Notes: generated from the sequence alone by a model not told the origin. Shown: positions 1 through 7,426, numbered from the stretch's first letter. The stretch: 9,548 nucleotides of DNA from a bacterium (GCA_021162505.1 JAGGYO010000051.1:1-9548); one strand, 5' to 3'. Numbers and translations are program-made.

Positions 1-23
1 AAAACCAGATAGAGATTTGGGAA

Positions 24-683
24 ATGAACAATGCCCTTACACAATTTCTCATAGCTTCAGTTAAAGAAAACAATAAGTTAAAGAGAAAAATAAAGAAATT
101 GGAGACATACTGCAATGATATAATTTCCACATATAAACATTTGATCAAAAGAAATTATGTCTCAAATATGCAGTTCAAGAACCTCATTACCCTCAAAAAG
201 CGATTCTATAAATACTATGTCGTCTATAAGGAACAGACTTTGGATATTACAGGCAAGGAAAGAAAGAACATAGAAACAGCAATTGAAAATATTGATAAAG
301 ATAAGAATTTTTTCAAAAAAACCTTTACAAAAATATTTGATTCATTAGAAGAGGAGATGAAAACGCGAAATATAATTGCTGCGTTGAGAAGATTTTTCTC
401 ATTCCGTGTTAAGAGAAGTACGAATAAAGCCTATTCAAATAAGAAGAATAGTTTTAACATCATTATGAGAAATGAGTCAGATTATTATTCCTTACCTGTA
501 AATTTATCCGTTAAAGCAAATAATAAAAATGTGAAATTTGCCAATCGGAATATCAAGGGAAAGAAGATACTGGTACTTCCCAATAAATACTCGGGAGATA
601 CCGAGGAAACGATCACATTTAAAATAAAAAAAGAAGATATAAAAAATCTGATCATTAAGATCAACCTGGATATTGGAGTTTAG
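24..683 (+). CDS. Uncharacterised coiled-coil protein with a beta-rich C-terminal region (possibly 5'-partial)
   Basis: I do not recognise this family. The 219-residue product is lysine-rich and basic, with no signal peptide or membrane segment, so it is probably cytoplasmic. Residues about 10-40 are highly charged and helical with heptad-like leucines (coiled coil), and residues about 50-120 look helical. From about residue 143 the pattern alternates polar and hydrophobic residues like a small beta-sandwich. The frame has no stop between base 3 and the ATG at 24, and that ATG has no convincing ribosome binding site, so the true start may lie left of the window. The stop is one base before the ATG of the SPOR-domain gene, so the two are almost certainly cotranscribed and translationally coupled. 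A role beside that membrane protein is inferred from position only. Confidence 0.7.
   Translation: MNNALTQFLIASVKENNKLKRKIKKLETYCNDIISTYKHLIKRNYVSNMQFKNLITLKKRFYKYYVVYKEQTLDITGKERKNIETAIENIDKDKNFFKKTFTKIFDSLEEEMKTRNIIAALRRFFSFRVKRSTNKAYSNKKNSFNIIMRNESDYYSLPVNLSVKANNKNVKFANRNIKGKKILVLPNKYSGDTEETITFKIKKEDIKNLIIKINLDIGV
675..678 (+). promoter_or_regulatory. Ribosome binding site GGAG that selects the ATG at 685
   Basis: GGAG lies six bases before the ATG at 685. The longer reading from the TTG at 673 would place this motif inside the coding region and has nothing better upstream. The ATG at 685 is therefore the preferred start of the SPOR-domain gene. The site lies within the last codons of the preceding gene. 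Confidence 0.6.
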
Positions 684-684
684 T

Positions 685-2499
685 ATGAAAGATACAATTA
701 AAAGGATATTAGAAGATCTGGTAAAAATAACTAATTCTACAAAGAAAGTACCCGAACTTCCATTTTGTATTTCCAAAATATCAAAGGAAAAGGGATTGAT
801 CCTAAAACATTACACCGAAAATAATAAAATTGACATGGAATCAGTACAGGTGGATATACAAGCAAGCGGAATATTGGAAATTGTTGAGGATGAGGTAAAT
901 TATTCCTCTGTGAAAGATGGAGAAAAGAAGACATTTAAATACAGTGGAAAAGTTGTTTTTTTACCCACTGAAGAAAAGATAAAAAAATATGTGAAAATAG
1001 CTCCCGGTGAACGAACCAAGGTATTGATGAAGTCAGCGTTAGCCCCCCTGGCAATGAATATTATTTCACAAATACAAGGCGAAAGCGAAACGACTTCAGA
1101 AGATGAACTGGATCAAAAGCTCGATGCGGTCTTTGGAAATCTTATTAGTGATGAAGATGACAAATCTGAAGAATTTGTCGATAATGAGGAAACCATCATT
1201 GATTCCAAATTCAGTAAAATAGTGCAAGAACAAGAAAAAGAAAATGACGAAGACGACGATGAAACGATCATGTACGCAAAAGATGAAAGCTTAAATCTTG
1301 AAAACGAACCGGATAGTGATGAGACCATTATGTATACAAAGAATAATACTTCAGGTAATGAAGAAAATATTGTGGAAAAAGAAAAGAGTTCCATCCAAGG
1401 GAAAAAACAAGGATCTATTGAACCGGAAAGAAAAGATGATACTGAAGATATGTCAGCAGAAACTAAGGAACCAGATATTGCAGATACAGAAAATGTTAGT
1501 GAAACATTGGATAAGATTGAAAATATTTTTGAAGAGGAGGAAGAAGGAATCATTCCTAAGCCTGAAGATATAAAAGAAAGTCTTTTTGATACAGAAGATA
1601 AGGAAAATACCCTGCAAAAGGAAGAAGCACCGAAGATTAGCCCCGAAGTGGAAGAAGAACCCAAAAAAATGGATGCTGATATAGAGGGTGAAGCGAAAAA
1701 ACAGGAAAATAAAGATCTTGTGCCCATGGAAGAAAATCAACAAAATGTAGAGGGAAATAATATCAAAAAAGAAAAATTTGAAGAGATCAAGGAAAAAGCA
1801 CCCATTGGAGAAATTGATTCCAAGAAAGAAAAGAATGTGACCATTGAACCGGATATAAAATCAGAAGAAAAAGTAACGGAAAAAGCGGATGATACAGAGG
1901 AAGTGGGAGTAAAAAATATTTATAAAAGCAAATTTTCAGATAAATATAAGACAAAAGGAAATAAAAAAGAAAAGACAAAAAAAATAAAACCCAAAAAACT
2001 AAAGAAAGAAAAACCAAAGAAAGAAAAAGCAGTAAAGCAGCAAAAACCTCAAAAGGTAAAACAACCATCCAAAAATAAACTTTTGCCGGTTATTATGGGA
2101 ATTGTTATTGTTGCGATCTTAGCGGGAGGTTATTTCCTTTTAACAAAATATTTCCTGAATAAAAAAGAGGTTCCGAAAAAAGTAGCTTTGGAAAAGAAAG
2201 ATTCAACCAAAGTGAAAGGAAAACAGCCGGAGAAAATTATCACTCCAATCCAAAAAATGGAATATCTGGTTATTGTCGCATCGGATTCAAACAAAGAAAA
2301 TGCAGAAGAAGATAAACAGAAGCTAATATCTGATGGATATTCTCCAAAAATAATGGAGATCATCGTGAACGGGAATACCTATTATAGGATCATAGCAAAA
2401 CAATTTAATGATAAAGAAAAAGCTATAAAATTAAAAGAGAAGATCAAAAGTGAGGGCAAGTGGGAAGATCCCTTTATTGTCTCAAATAAGGTGCAATAA
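685..2499 (+). CDS. Bitopic membrane protein with large charged cytoplasmic region and C-terminal SPOR domain
   Basis: The 604-residue protein has five visible parts. Residues 1-132 are a folded-looking N-terminal region that I do not recognise. Residues about 133-412 are a very acidic, low-complexity linker. Residues about 413-465 are extremely lysine-rich. A single transmembrane helix (about 466-486) follows, and then a SPOR domain (about 525-602) with the usual beta-alpha-beta pattern, including the 'YYRII' strand and the 'KEKA' helix start. The lysine belt before the helix predicts N-inside topology, which puts the SPOR domain in the periplasm. SPOR domains are known to bind denuded glycan strands at division septa, so a septal or cell-wall role is likely. 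The acidic linker carries three ETI-type motifs (T170, T194, T214). It abuts the next gene (TAA directly followed by ATG). I am confident of the SPOR domain and topology; the cytoplasmic function is unknown. Confidence 0.85.
   Translation: MKDTIKRILEDLVKITNSTKKVPELPFCISKISKEKGLILKHYTENNKIDMESVQVDIQASGILEIVEDEVNYSSVKDGEKKTFKYSGKVVFLPTEEKIKKYVKIAPGERTKVLMKSALAPLAMNIISQIQGESETTSEDELDQKLDAVFGNLISDEDDKSEEFVDNEETIIDSKFSKIVQEQEKENDEDDDETIMYAKDESLNLENEPDSDETIMYTKNNTSGNEENIVEKEKSSIQGKKQGSIEPERKDDTEDMSAETKEPDIADTENVSETLDKIENIFEEEEEGIIPKPEDIKESLFDTEDKENTLQKEEAPKISPEVEEEPKKMDADIEGEAKKQENKDLVPMEENQQNVEGNNIKKEKFEEIKEKAPIGEIDSKKEKNVTIEPDIKSEEKVTEKADDTEEVGVKNIYKSKFSDKYKTKGNKKEKTKKIKPKKLKKEKPKKEKAVKQQKPQKVKQPSKNKLLPVIMGIVIVAILAGGYFLLTKYFLNKKEVPKKVALEKKDSTKVKGKQPEKIITPIQKMEYLVIVASDSNKENAEEDKQKLISDGYSPKIMEIIVNGNTYYRIIAKQFNDKEKAIKLKEKIKSEGKWEDPFIVSNKVQ
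1186..1341 (+). repeat. Three spaced E-T-I-(I/M) motifs in the acidic linker of the SPOR-domain protein
   Basis: The motifs EETIIDSK (residues 168-175), DETIMYAK (192-199) and DETIMYTK (212-219) occur 24 and 20 residues apart. Each sits in an acidic context and ends in lysine. A threonine behind acidic residues is typical of Ser/Thr-kinase target or FHA-binding peptides, but phosphorylation here is inference. The DNA copies are only partly alike, so the repetition is conserved at protein level rather than being a recent tandem duplication. Confidence 0.55.
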
Positions 2500-3291
2500 A
2501 TGATAAACAAAGACAGCTTTTTTATTTTTTATATTTTAGAAGATTTAACAAAATCGGACCTGGATGAATTCTCTCGTTCCTTCAATAATGCCGTAATGAA
2601 AGGAGAAAAGAATTTTATTTTAGATATTCGCAAATGTACGAACCTGCAACCAATACATTTCAACGATATTAATATCATTGCTAATAGAGCCAAAAAGAAC
2701 CTTGCGAATTTTGCCATTCTCGGCAAAGAACATAATCATATTGACGATCTCATTAAAGAAAACAAATTTAATAGCAATATACCCTACTTTTATTCTTTTG
2801 ATGAGATTATAGAGTCTTTTTCTCTGATCAAAAAAAATGGTTTGAAATATTTCACAATGGAAATGGCATTTTCAGGAGAGATGGATAATCTCCCTCGTAT
2901 TAGAGAATTTATCTGGTCCGTTCTACATAATCTTCCATTATCAGAGGACGAAAGCAATTTAGTAGTTCTATCCATTGATGAAGCAGTTGCTAATATTATG
3001 AAATATGCATATAGGGGAAACGGTGAAAAACATCTTGTTATACAGGCCCAATACAAGAGCCCCGATCTTAGATTTTTGATCATCGATAATGGAGAAGAAT
3101 TTGATCCCACTGATAAAGAAGCGGAGGAATTGAATGTAAATAAATATATAACCGAAGGCCATCACGGTGGTTTGGGTATTTTTATTATAGAACAAGTAAT
3201 GGATAGGTTCAATCATTTCTATGTTCCGGGAATGGGAAACAGATTGATCCTTGAGAAAAAAGTTGGTAAAAGTGAAAATTCTAGTAGCTGA
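2500..3291 (+). CDS. STAS-like domain fused to RsbW-type ATPase/serine kinase domain
   Basis: The 263-residue product has two domains. Residues 1 to about 105 resemble a STAS domain (anti-sigma factor antagonist fold). The segment aligned with the usual D-S-S-G-L phosphorylation site reads Q50-P51-I52-H53-F54, so the phosphoacceptor serine is missing. Residues about 120-258 match the GHKL ATPase fold of RsbW/SpoIIAB anti-sigma kinases: N box with E161 and N165, G1 box with D196 and G198, and G2 box G223-G226. There is no DHp helix or phosphoacceptor histidine, so it is not an ordinary sensor histidine kinase. RsbW-type proteins bind a sigma factor or other partner and phosphorylate a STAS antagonist on serine. 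Start: ATG directly after the previous stop, with AAGGTG six bases before it. It overlaps the following regulator gene by 20 bases. No separate antagonist, sigma factor or PP2C phosphatase is in the window. Confidence 0.82.
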   Translation: MINKDSFFIFYILEDLTKSDLDEFSRSFNNAVMKGEKNFILDIRKCTNLQPIHFNDINIIANRAKKNLANFAILGKEHNHIDDLIKENKFNSNIPYFYSFDEIIESFSLIKKNGLKYFTMEMAFSGEMDNLPRIREFIWSVLHNLPLSEDESNLVVLSIDEAVANIMKYAYRGNGEKHLVIQAQYKSPDLRFLIIDNGEEFDPTDKEAEELNVNKYITEGHHGGLGIFIIEQVMDRFNHFYVPGMGNRLILEKKVGKSENSSS

Positions 3292-4624
3292 CGATCTTGA
3301 AAGTATACGGAATGTTTTTGATATAATTTTAAAAAGAAATAAACAGGATGTTCTATTCAAAACGAAAAATGCTCAAGAAACATTGGAGGTAGCAAAAAAA
3401 GAACAACCTAATATAGTATTCCTTGATATCAAATTACCAGATAAAGATGGTACTGAAATAATCCCCGAATTAAAAAACTATGCGGACCATATTATCGTTA
3501 TCACCGGTCATGCTTCTGTTCAAAATGCTGTCAATACTCTTAAAATGGGAATATATGACTATCTTGAAAAACCATTTGAAGCTCAAAAAATAGAATTGAT
3601 CATCAAAAATATTCGGAATGAGATGGAACTCTTGAAAAAAATAGGCCAATTGGAAGAAGAGAGTTTAGAACTCATTGGAGACAATCCTAAGATCGAAAAG
3701 ATACGCCTTAATATTCCAAAGATCGCTCAATCCGATGCTACGGTATTAATTCAGGGAGAAAATGGAACGGGGAAAGAAATAGTCGCGCGGCTTATCTATA
3801 AATATTCCAAAACAAAAGGACCCTTTATAGTTCTAAATTGTGCAGCGTTGCCGGATAATCTTATTGAGTCCGAACTTTTCGGTTATAAAAAAGGTGCTTT
3901 TACGGGAGCAGATCATGATAAGATCGGAAAGTTGGAACGGGCGGATAATGGCGTTCTTTTTCTTGATGAGATCGGGGATATGTCAGTTAATACTCAGGCG
4001 AAACTACTGAGGGTCTTGCAGTTCAAGACCTTTTCTCCATTGGGTGGAAATGAAGAAAAAAGGGTCAATGTGCGTTTCATTACTGCCACCAATAAAGATT
4101 TAAAGAAAGAACTACACATGGAAAATTTCAGGCAAGATCTCTTTTACAGAATAAATGAAATACCCGTCTTTTTACCCCCGTTGAGAGAAAGGAAAAAAGA
4201 TATCTTAAAATTATTACACTACTTTAAAAGAACATTTTATAATGAAAATTTATTCTCTTTTTCAAGAGACGCAGAGGAGACCCTAATACAATATGACTTT
4301 CCGGGGAATATCAGAGAATTAAAAAATTTTATTAAAAGATTAATTGCAATATCCAATGCTAAAACCATTGATAACGAAATATTATTGGAGATCATACCGG
4401 AAATAAAGGATAAGAATACCTTAGAGAAAAAGGATGAGATACCAAAAATCAGACCTGTAAATTACTCCGAGTTCATGGATACCATGGAAAGAGATTTTTT
4501 AACCGAAGCATTAGATAAAAATGACTGGAATATCTCCAAAACCGCAATAGCCATAAAGATGCAGCGTTCGAATCTTTACAAAAAGATGAAAAAATATAAC
4601 CTGACAAAAAATGACACTAACTGA
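3272..4624 (+). CDS. NtrC-family sigma-54-dependent response regulator
   Basis: A complete three-domain regulator of 450 residues when read from the GTG at 3272. The receiver domain (about 1-115) has the acidic pair D7/D8, phosphoacceptor D52, T78 and K100. The AAA+ domain (about 134-360) has Walker A 162-169 (GENGTGKE), the sigma-54 contacting loop GAFTGA at 208-213, Walker B 228-233 (VLFLDE), and the conserved PLRER and FPGNIREL segments. The C-terminal Fis-type helix-turn-helix is about 408-447. Such proteins bind upstream enhancer sites and use ATP to open sigma-54 promoters once phosphorylated. TTG codons at 3251 and 3263 are possible longer starts, but GTG gives the canonical short receiver beginning (MKILVADD). 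The gene overlaps the STAS/RsbW-like gene by 20 bases. No conventional histidine kinase is adjacent, so its phosphodonor is unknown. Confidence 0.93.
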   Translation: MKILVADDLESIRNVFDIILKRNKQDVLFKTKNAQETLEVAKKEQPNIVFLDIKLPDKDGTEIIPELKNYADHIIVITGHASVQNAVNTLKMGIYDYLEKPFEAQKIELIIKNIRNEMELLKKIGQLEEESLELIGDNPKIEKIRLNIPKIAQSDATVLIQGENGTGKEIVARLIYKYSKTKGPFIVLNCAALPDNLIESELFGYKKGAFTGADHDKIGKLERADNGVLFLDEIGDMSVNTQAKLLRVLQFKTFSPLGGNEEKRVNVRFITATNKDLKKELHMENFRQDLFYRINEIPVFLPPLRERKKDILKLLHYFKRTFYNENLFSFSRDAEETLIQYDFPGNIRELKNFIKRLIAISNAKTIDNEILLEIIPEIKDKNTLEKKDEIPKIRPVNYSEFMDTMERDFLTEALDKNDWNISKTAIAIKMQRSNLYKKMKKYNLTKNDTN

Positions 4625-5183
4625 GGATTCTGTTCTTCTTTATAAGAGCGTAGATTTTAATTTGGGTAATAATATCATTGAACTTGGCTGCGAAGATGGA
4701 ACAATGTTAAAAGAACTATCCGGAAGACATAAGGAAAAACATTTCTTCGGCATAGATCTAAAAGCTAAAAACTTTAAAGAGGATAATCTGGTGATCATTA
4801 AAGGCAATATTAAGAACATTAAAGATTTATTGGATCCCCATTCTTTTGATATTATCATCTCTAACCCTCCATACTTTAGGTATGGACAAGGTAAAATCCC
4901 CAAAGAAAACAAGTTATTGGAAAAGACGGATAAAGAACTTTCATTAATTGATCTCTTAATTGCCATAAAATATCTGCTTCACCCGAATGGTTTTTTTTAT
5001 TTTACTTATCCTACCTCACGATTATACGAAGTATTGAAAATAATGGAATTGGAAAATATTAAACCTTATAAATTACAATTCAGGCATACTAAAATGAACG
5101 GAAATGCGGATATTTGTCTTTTTACCGGAAAGAACAGACAAGGGGAAATTGATCCCAAGGTCGTCTTTCCCATTCTAAAATAG
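4611..5183 (+). CDS. TrmN6/YfiC-like SAM-dependent adenine-N6 methyltransferase, compact form
   Basis: This is a 190-residue class I methyltransferase. The SAM-binding motif I region reads ELGCEDG (residues 24-30), the end of strand beta-2 is GIDLK (47-51), and the amino-methyltransferase catalytic motif NPPY is at 85-88, followed by F-R-Y-G. The ending (R-Q-G through FPILK) resembles the tRNA1(Val) adenine-37 N6-methyltransferase group, COG4123. That group is usually around 240-250 residues. Here the beginning is short (only T-E-D-S-V-L-L remains of the F-S-L-D-S-L-L segment), and the loop between beta-2 and motif IV is also short. The start ATG lies 14 bases inside the upstream regulator gene. 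A tRNA substrate is likely by family, but another RNA or protein substrate is possible. Confidence 0.75.
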   Translation: MTLTEDSVLLYKSVDFNLGNNIIELGCEDGTMLKELSGRHKEKHFFGIDLKAKNFKEDNLVIIKGNIKNIKDLLDPHSFDIIISNPPYFRYGQGKIPKENKLLEKTDKELSLIDLLIAIKYLLHPNGFFYFTYPTSRLYEVLKIMELENIKPYKLQFRHTKMNGNADICLFTGKNRQGEIDPKVVFPILK

Positions 5184-5187
5184 GAGG
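5182..5187 (+). promoter_or_regulatory. Strong ribosome binding site AGGAGG for a TTG start
   Basis: A perfect AGGAGG overlaps the stop codon of the methyltransferase gene and lies five bases before TTG at 5193. It is the strongest Shine-Dalgarno motif I see in the window and fixes the TTG as the start of the nucleotidylyltransferase gene. Confidence 0.85.
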
Positions 5188-5192
5188 TTGTT

Positions 5193-6167
5193 TTGAAAGT
5201 AATAATTCCCGTTGCAGGTGTAGGGACTCGGTTGAGACCACATACCTATACTATTCCAAAGGTATTGATCAATATTGCCGGAAAACCGATCATTTCTTAT
5301 ATTGTAGATAAATTAAAACACATTCCCAATGTAGAATTTATTTTTATTCTCGGTTATCTTGGAGATAAAATAGAAGAATTTTTAGAAAATAACTATAAAG
5401 ATCAAGTATTTCACTATATATACCAAAAAGAAAGATTGGGATTGGGGCATGCCATATATCAGGCAAATATCCAAATGGAAGAGAACGATGAAACACTTAT
5501 TGTTCTGGGTGATACCATTTTTGATACTGATTATGATTTTTTAAATAATAAAAATTCCGTTTTGGGTGTAAAAAAGGTCTCGAACCCGAAAAGATTTGGT
5601 GTTGCTATTGTTGAAAATAATATTATAACCAAATTGGTTGAAAAACCGGTGGATTTTGTTTCAGATCTCGCTCTTGTGGGTATATATTTCATTAAACAAT
5701 GGAGAACCTTAGAAACTGCTCTATCCCATATTATTGACAATAATATAAAAACAAAGGATGAGTTTCAATTAACCGATGCCTTACAATATATGATAGAAAG
5801 CGGAGAGACCTTTAATACTCATAATATCGATGGATGGTATGATTGCGGTAAACCCGAAACAGTGATCTCTACTACTAAGATACTCCTTGATAAAAATAGT
5901 GTAATTAATGGCGGAACAAATACGGTATTTATTGAGCCGTGTTATATCCCCGCATCTGCAAAGATCAGTGATTCAATTATCGGACCTTATGTCTCTCTAG
6001 GAGAAAATGTGGTCATACACTCCTCTATCCTGAAAAATTCTTTGGTGGATTGCAAAGCAGAACTTTACAATGTCAATCTTGATAATTCATTGATCGGGGC
6101 AAACTGCGTTGTAAAAGGGAAACCAATATCTCTAAATATTGGTGACTCGTCTGAGGTTATTTATTAA
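5193..6167 (+). CDS. Sugar-1-phosphate nucleotidylyltransferase with C-terminal left-handed beta-helix
   Basis: The protein has 324 residues. Residues 1 to about 235 form a nucleotidyltransferase domain. The signature G-V-G-T-R-L-R-P (9-16) with K23 binds and activates the NTP, G106-D107 supplies a metal ligand, E150-K151-P152 contacts the sugar phosphate, and D217 in W-Y-D-C-G is the probable second metal ligand. Residues about 246-324 have the hexapeptide-like periodicity of a left-handed beta-helix. This layout matches long RmlA-like enzymes that make NDP-sugars (dTDP- or UDP-glucose type) for envelope glycans. The GLGHA segment in the base and sugar region resembles UTP-glucose-1-phosphate enzymes more than short RmlA, so the nucleotide is uncertain. 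Whether the helix domain is an acetyltransferase or only structural cannot be told. The last base of its stop codon is the first base of the next start. Confidence 0.88.
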   Translation: MKVIIPVAGVGTRLRPHTYTIPKVLINIAGKPIISYIVDKLKHIPNVEFIFILGYLGDKIEEFLENNYKDQVFHYIYQKERLGLGHAIYQANIQMEENDETLIVLGDTIFDTDYDFLNNKNSVLGVKKVSNPKRFGVAIVENNIITKLVEKPVDFVSDLALVGIYFIKQWRTLETALSHIIDNNIKTKDEFQLTDALQYMIESGETFNTHNIDGWYDCGKPETVISTTKILLDKNSVINGGTNTVFIEPCYIPASAKISDSIIGPYVSLGENVVIHSSILKNSLVDCKAELYNVNLDNSLIGANCVVKGKPISLNIGDSSEVIY

Positions 6168-7426
6168 TGAGAGCATATGATATCATCTATAAAAAAAGGA
6201 ACGGAGAAAAATTAACAAAGAAAGAGATCAATTTCATGATCAATGGCTTTGTTGACGGTTCGATCCCCGATTATCAAATGTCTGCTTTTACTATGGCTGT
6301 TTTTTTTAAGGGTATGGATTTTGAAGAAACCGTTGAACTGACTTTCGCCATGGTAAATTCCGGAGAAATGTATGAACTAAACGGCCTTCCCTATCCTTCC
6401 GCCGACAAACATTCCACAGGCGGCGTGGGAGATAAAATATCAATTCCCCTTGTACCAATTGTAACTACTTATGATATTATTGTTCCAATGATGTCAGGAA
6501 GAGGACTTGGTCACACAGGCGGCACCTTGGACAAATTGGAATCCATTCCGGGATTTCAGGTCAATTTTGAGAAAGATGATTTCTTCAAACTATTGAAGGA
6601 AAATAAAACTGCAATGATAGGACAATCAAGAGATATTGCTCCTGCTGATAAAAAATTATACGCTCTCCGTGATGTTACTGCAACAGTTGATTCCATGCCC
6701 CTTATCACAGCAAGTATTATGAGCAAAAAGATTGCAGAGGGTGCAAAGAATTATATCTTTGATGTTAAATACGGAAGCGGTGCATTTATGAAAGATCGTA
6801 AAAGCGCAGAGAAACTTGCAGAATATTTAAAGAAAGTTGCAAAGATCGCCAATAGAAACGGGGATTATATCCTTTCAGATATGAACACACCCCTTGGAAA
6901 TACCATCGGGAATCGTTTGGAGATCATTGAATCTATTGAGATCTTGAAGGGAAACGGTCCCAAAGATGTTAAAAACCTCACAGAAAGATTGGCAGCACGA
7001 ATGCTTGTTCTCGCAGGTATTTTCTCAAATGATAATGACGCCATCAATGATATACAAAAGAAATACAAAACAGGTGTTTATATTGAACAATTCAGAAAGA
7101 TCATAGAAGCACAAAAGGGAAACAGCAGGGTTCTTGATGATTATGATATTATGCCTGCTGCGAAAAAACAATTTCATTATAAGGCAAATTCAAGTGGGAA
7201 GATAATAAAAGAAGATGCTCTTCAATTTGGTCTGGCAGCACTGGCAACCGGGGCAGGAAGAGAAAAAAAAGAAGATGATGTAGATCACTCGACGGGTATT
7301 GAGCTCATTAGAAAAGAGGGTGAAAGAATTGAAAAAAATGAAGATATATTAATAATTCATTATAATGATGAGAATAAATTGAAAAATGCTTTAACCTATT
7401 TAGAAAAAGGATTGGTCATTGAATAA
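6167..7426 (+). CDS. Pyrimidine-nucleoside phosphorylase (thymidine phosphorylase family)
   Basis: This cytosolic salvage enzyme splits thymidine, deoxyuridine or uridine with phosphate to give the base and (deoxy)ribose-1-phosphate. The 419-residue length is close to the family's usual 430-440. The phosphate-binding segment D-K-H-S-T-G-G-V-G-D-K is at residues 80-90 (K81, H82, S83). The family signature S-G-R-G-L-G-H-T-G-G-T through E125 is at 110-125. The base-binding residues R168, S183 and K187 are all present, at the same numbers as I recall for the Geobacillus enzyme. The C-terminal PYNP domain (about 340-419) is present and slightly short. The resemblance is closer to broad-specificity PyNP than to thymidine-specific DeoA, but specificity cannot be fixed from motifs. 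It starts on a one-base overlap (TAATG), with GAGG ten bases upstream, and overlaps the ABC gene by 8 bases. Its place between envelope genes has no obvious functional reason. Confidence 0.93.
   Translation: MRAYDIIYKKRNGEKLTKKEINFMINGFVDGSIPDYQMSAFTMAVFFKGMDFEETVELTFAMVNSGEMYELNGLPYPSADKHSTGGVGDKISIPLVPIVTTYDIIVPMMSGRGLGHTGGTLDKLESIPGFQVNFEKDDFFKLLKENKTAMIGQSRDIAPADKKLYALRDVTATVDSMPLITASIMSKKIAEGAKNYIFDVKYGSGAFMKDRKSAEKLAEYLKKVAKIANRNGDYILSDMNTPLGNTIGNRLEIIESIEILKGNGPKDVKNLTERLAARMLVLAGIFSNDNDAINDIQKKYKTGVYIEQFRKIIEAQKGNSRVLDDYDIMPAAKKQFHYKANSSGKIIKEDALQFGLAALATGAGREKKEDDVDHSTGIELIRKEGERIEKNEDILIIHYNDENKLKNALTYLEKGLVIE
7405..7410 (+). promoter_or_regulatory. Ribosome binding site AAAAGG for the TTG start of the ABC exporter
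   Basis: AAAAGG lies eight bases before TTG at 7419, within the end of the phosphorylase gene. It supports the TTG start, which begins the expected short cytoplasmic N-terminus before the first membrane helix. The next in-frame ATG lies inside that first helix and would be too late. Confidence 0.5.

Noticed and set aside
1113..1727. A 204-residue serine- and phenylalanine-rich open frame on the minus strand
   Set aside because: It is the antisense shadow of the acidic linker of the SPOR-domain gene: GAA/GAT-rich codons read backwards give Ser and Phe. It lacks any family pattern and lies wholly inside a well-supported gene.
1977..1984. A8 run, with others at 2830, 7263 and 8096, as programmed frameshift or slippage sites
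   Set aside because: In each case the main frame continues through intact domains, and the other frames stop soon. Such runs are expected in AT-rich lysine-rich genes.
3251..3271. Earlier TTG starts for the NtrC-type regulator
   Set aside because: They add only a few basic residues before the canonical receiver start. The GTG at 3272 gives the usual distance to the D7/D8 acidic pair. The choice is not certain, as no strong ribosome binding site is seen for any of them.
2500..3291. Annotation as a sensor histidine kinase partner for the response regulator
   Set aside because: The N, G1 and G2 boxes fit the RsbW/SpoIIAB type, and there is no DHp helix with a phosphoacceptor histidine, no sensor domain and no membrane segment.
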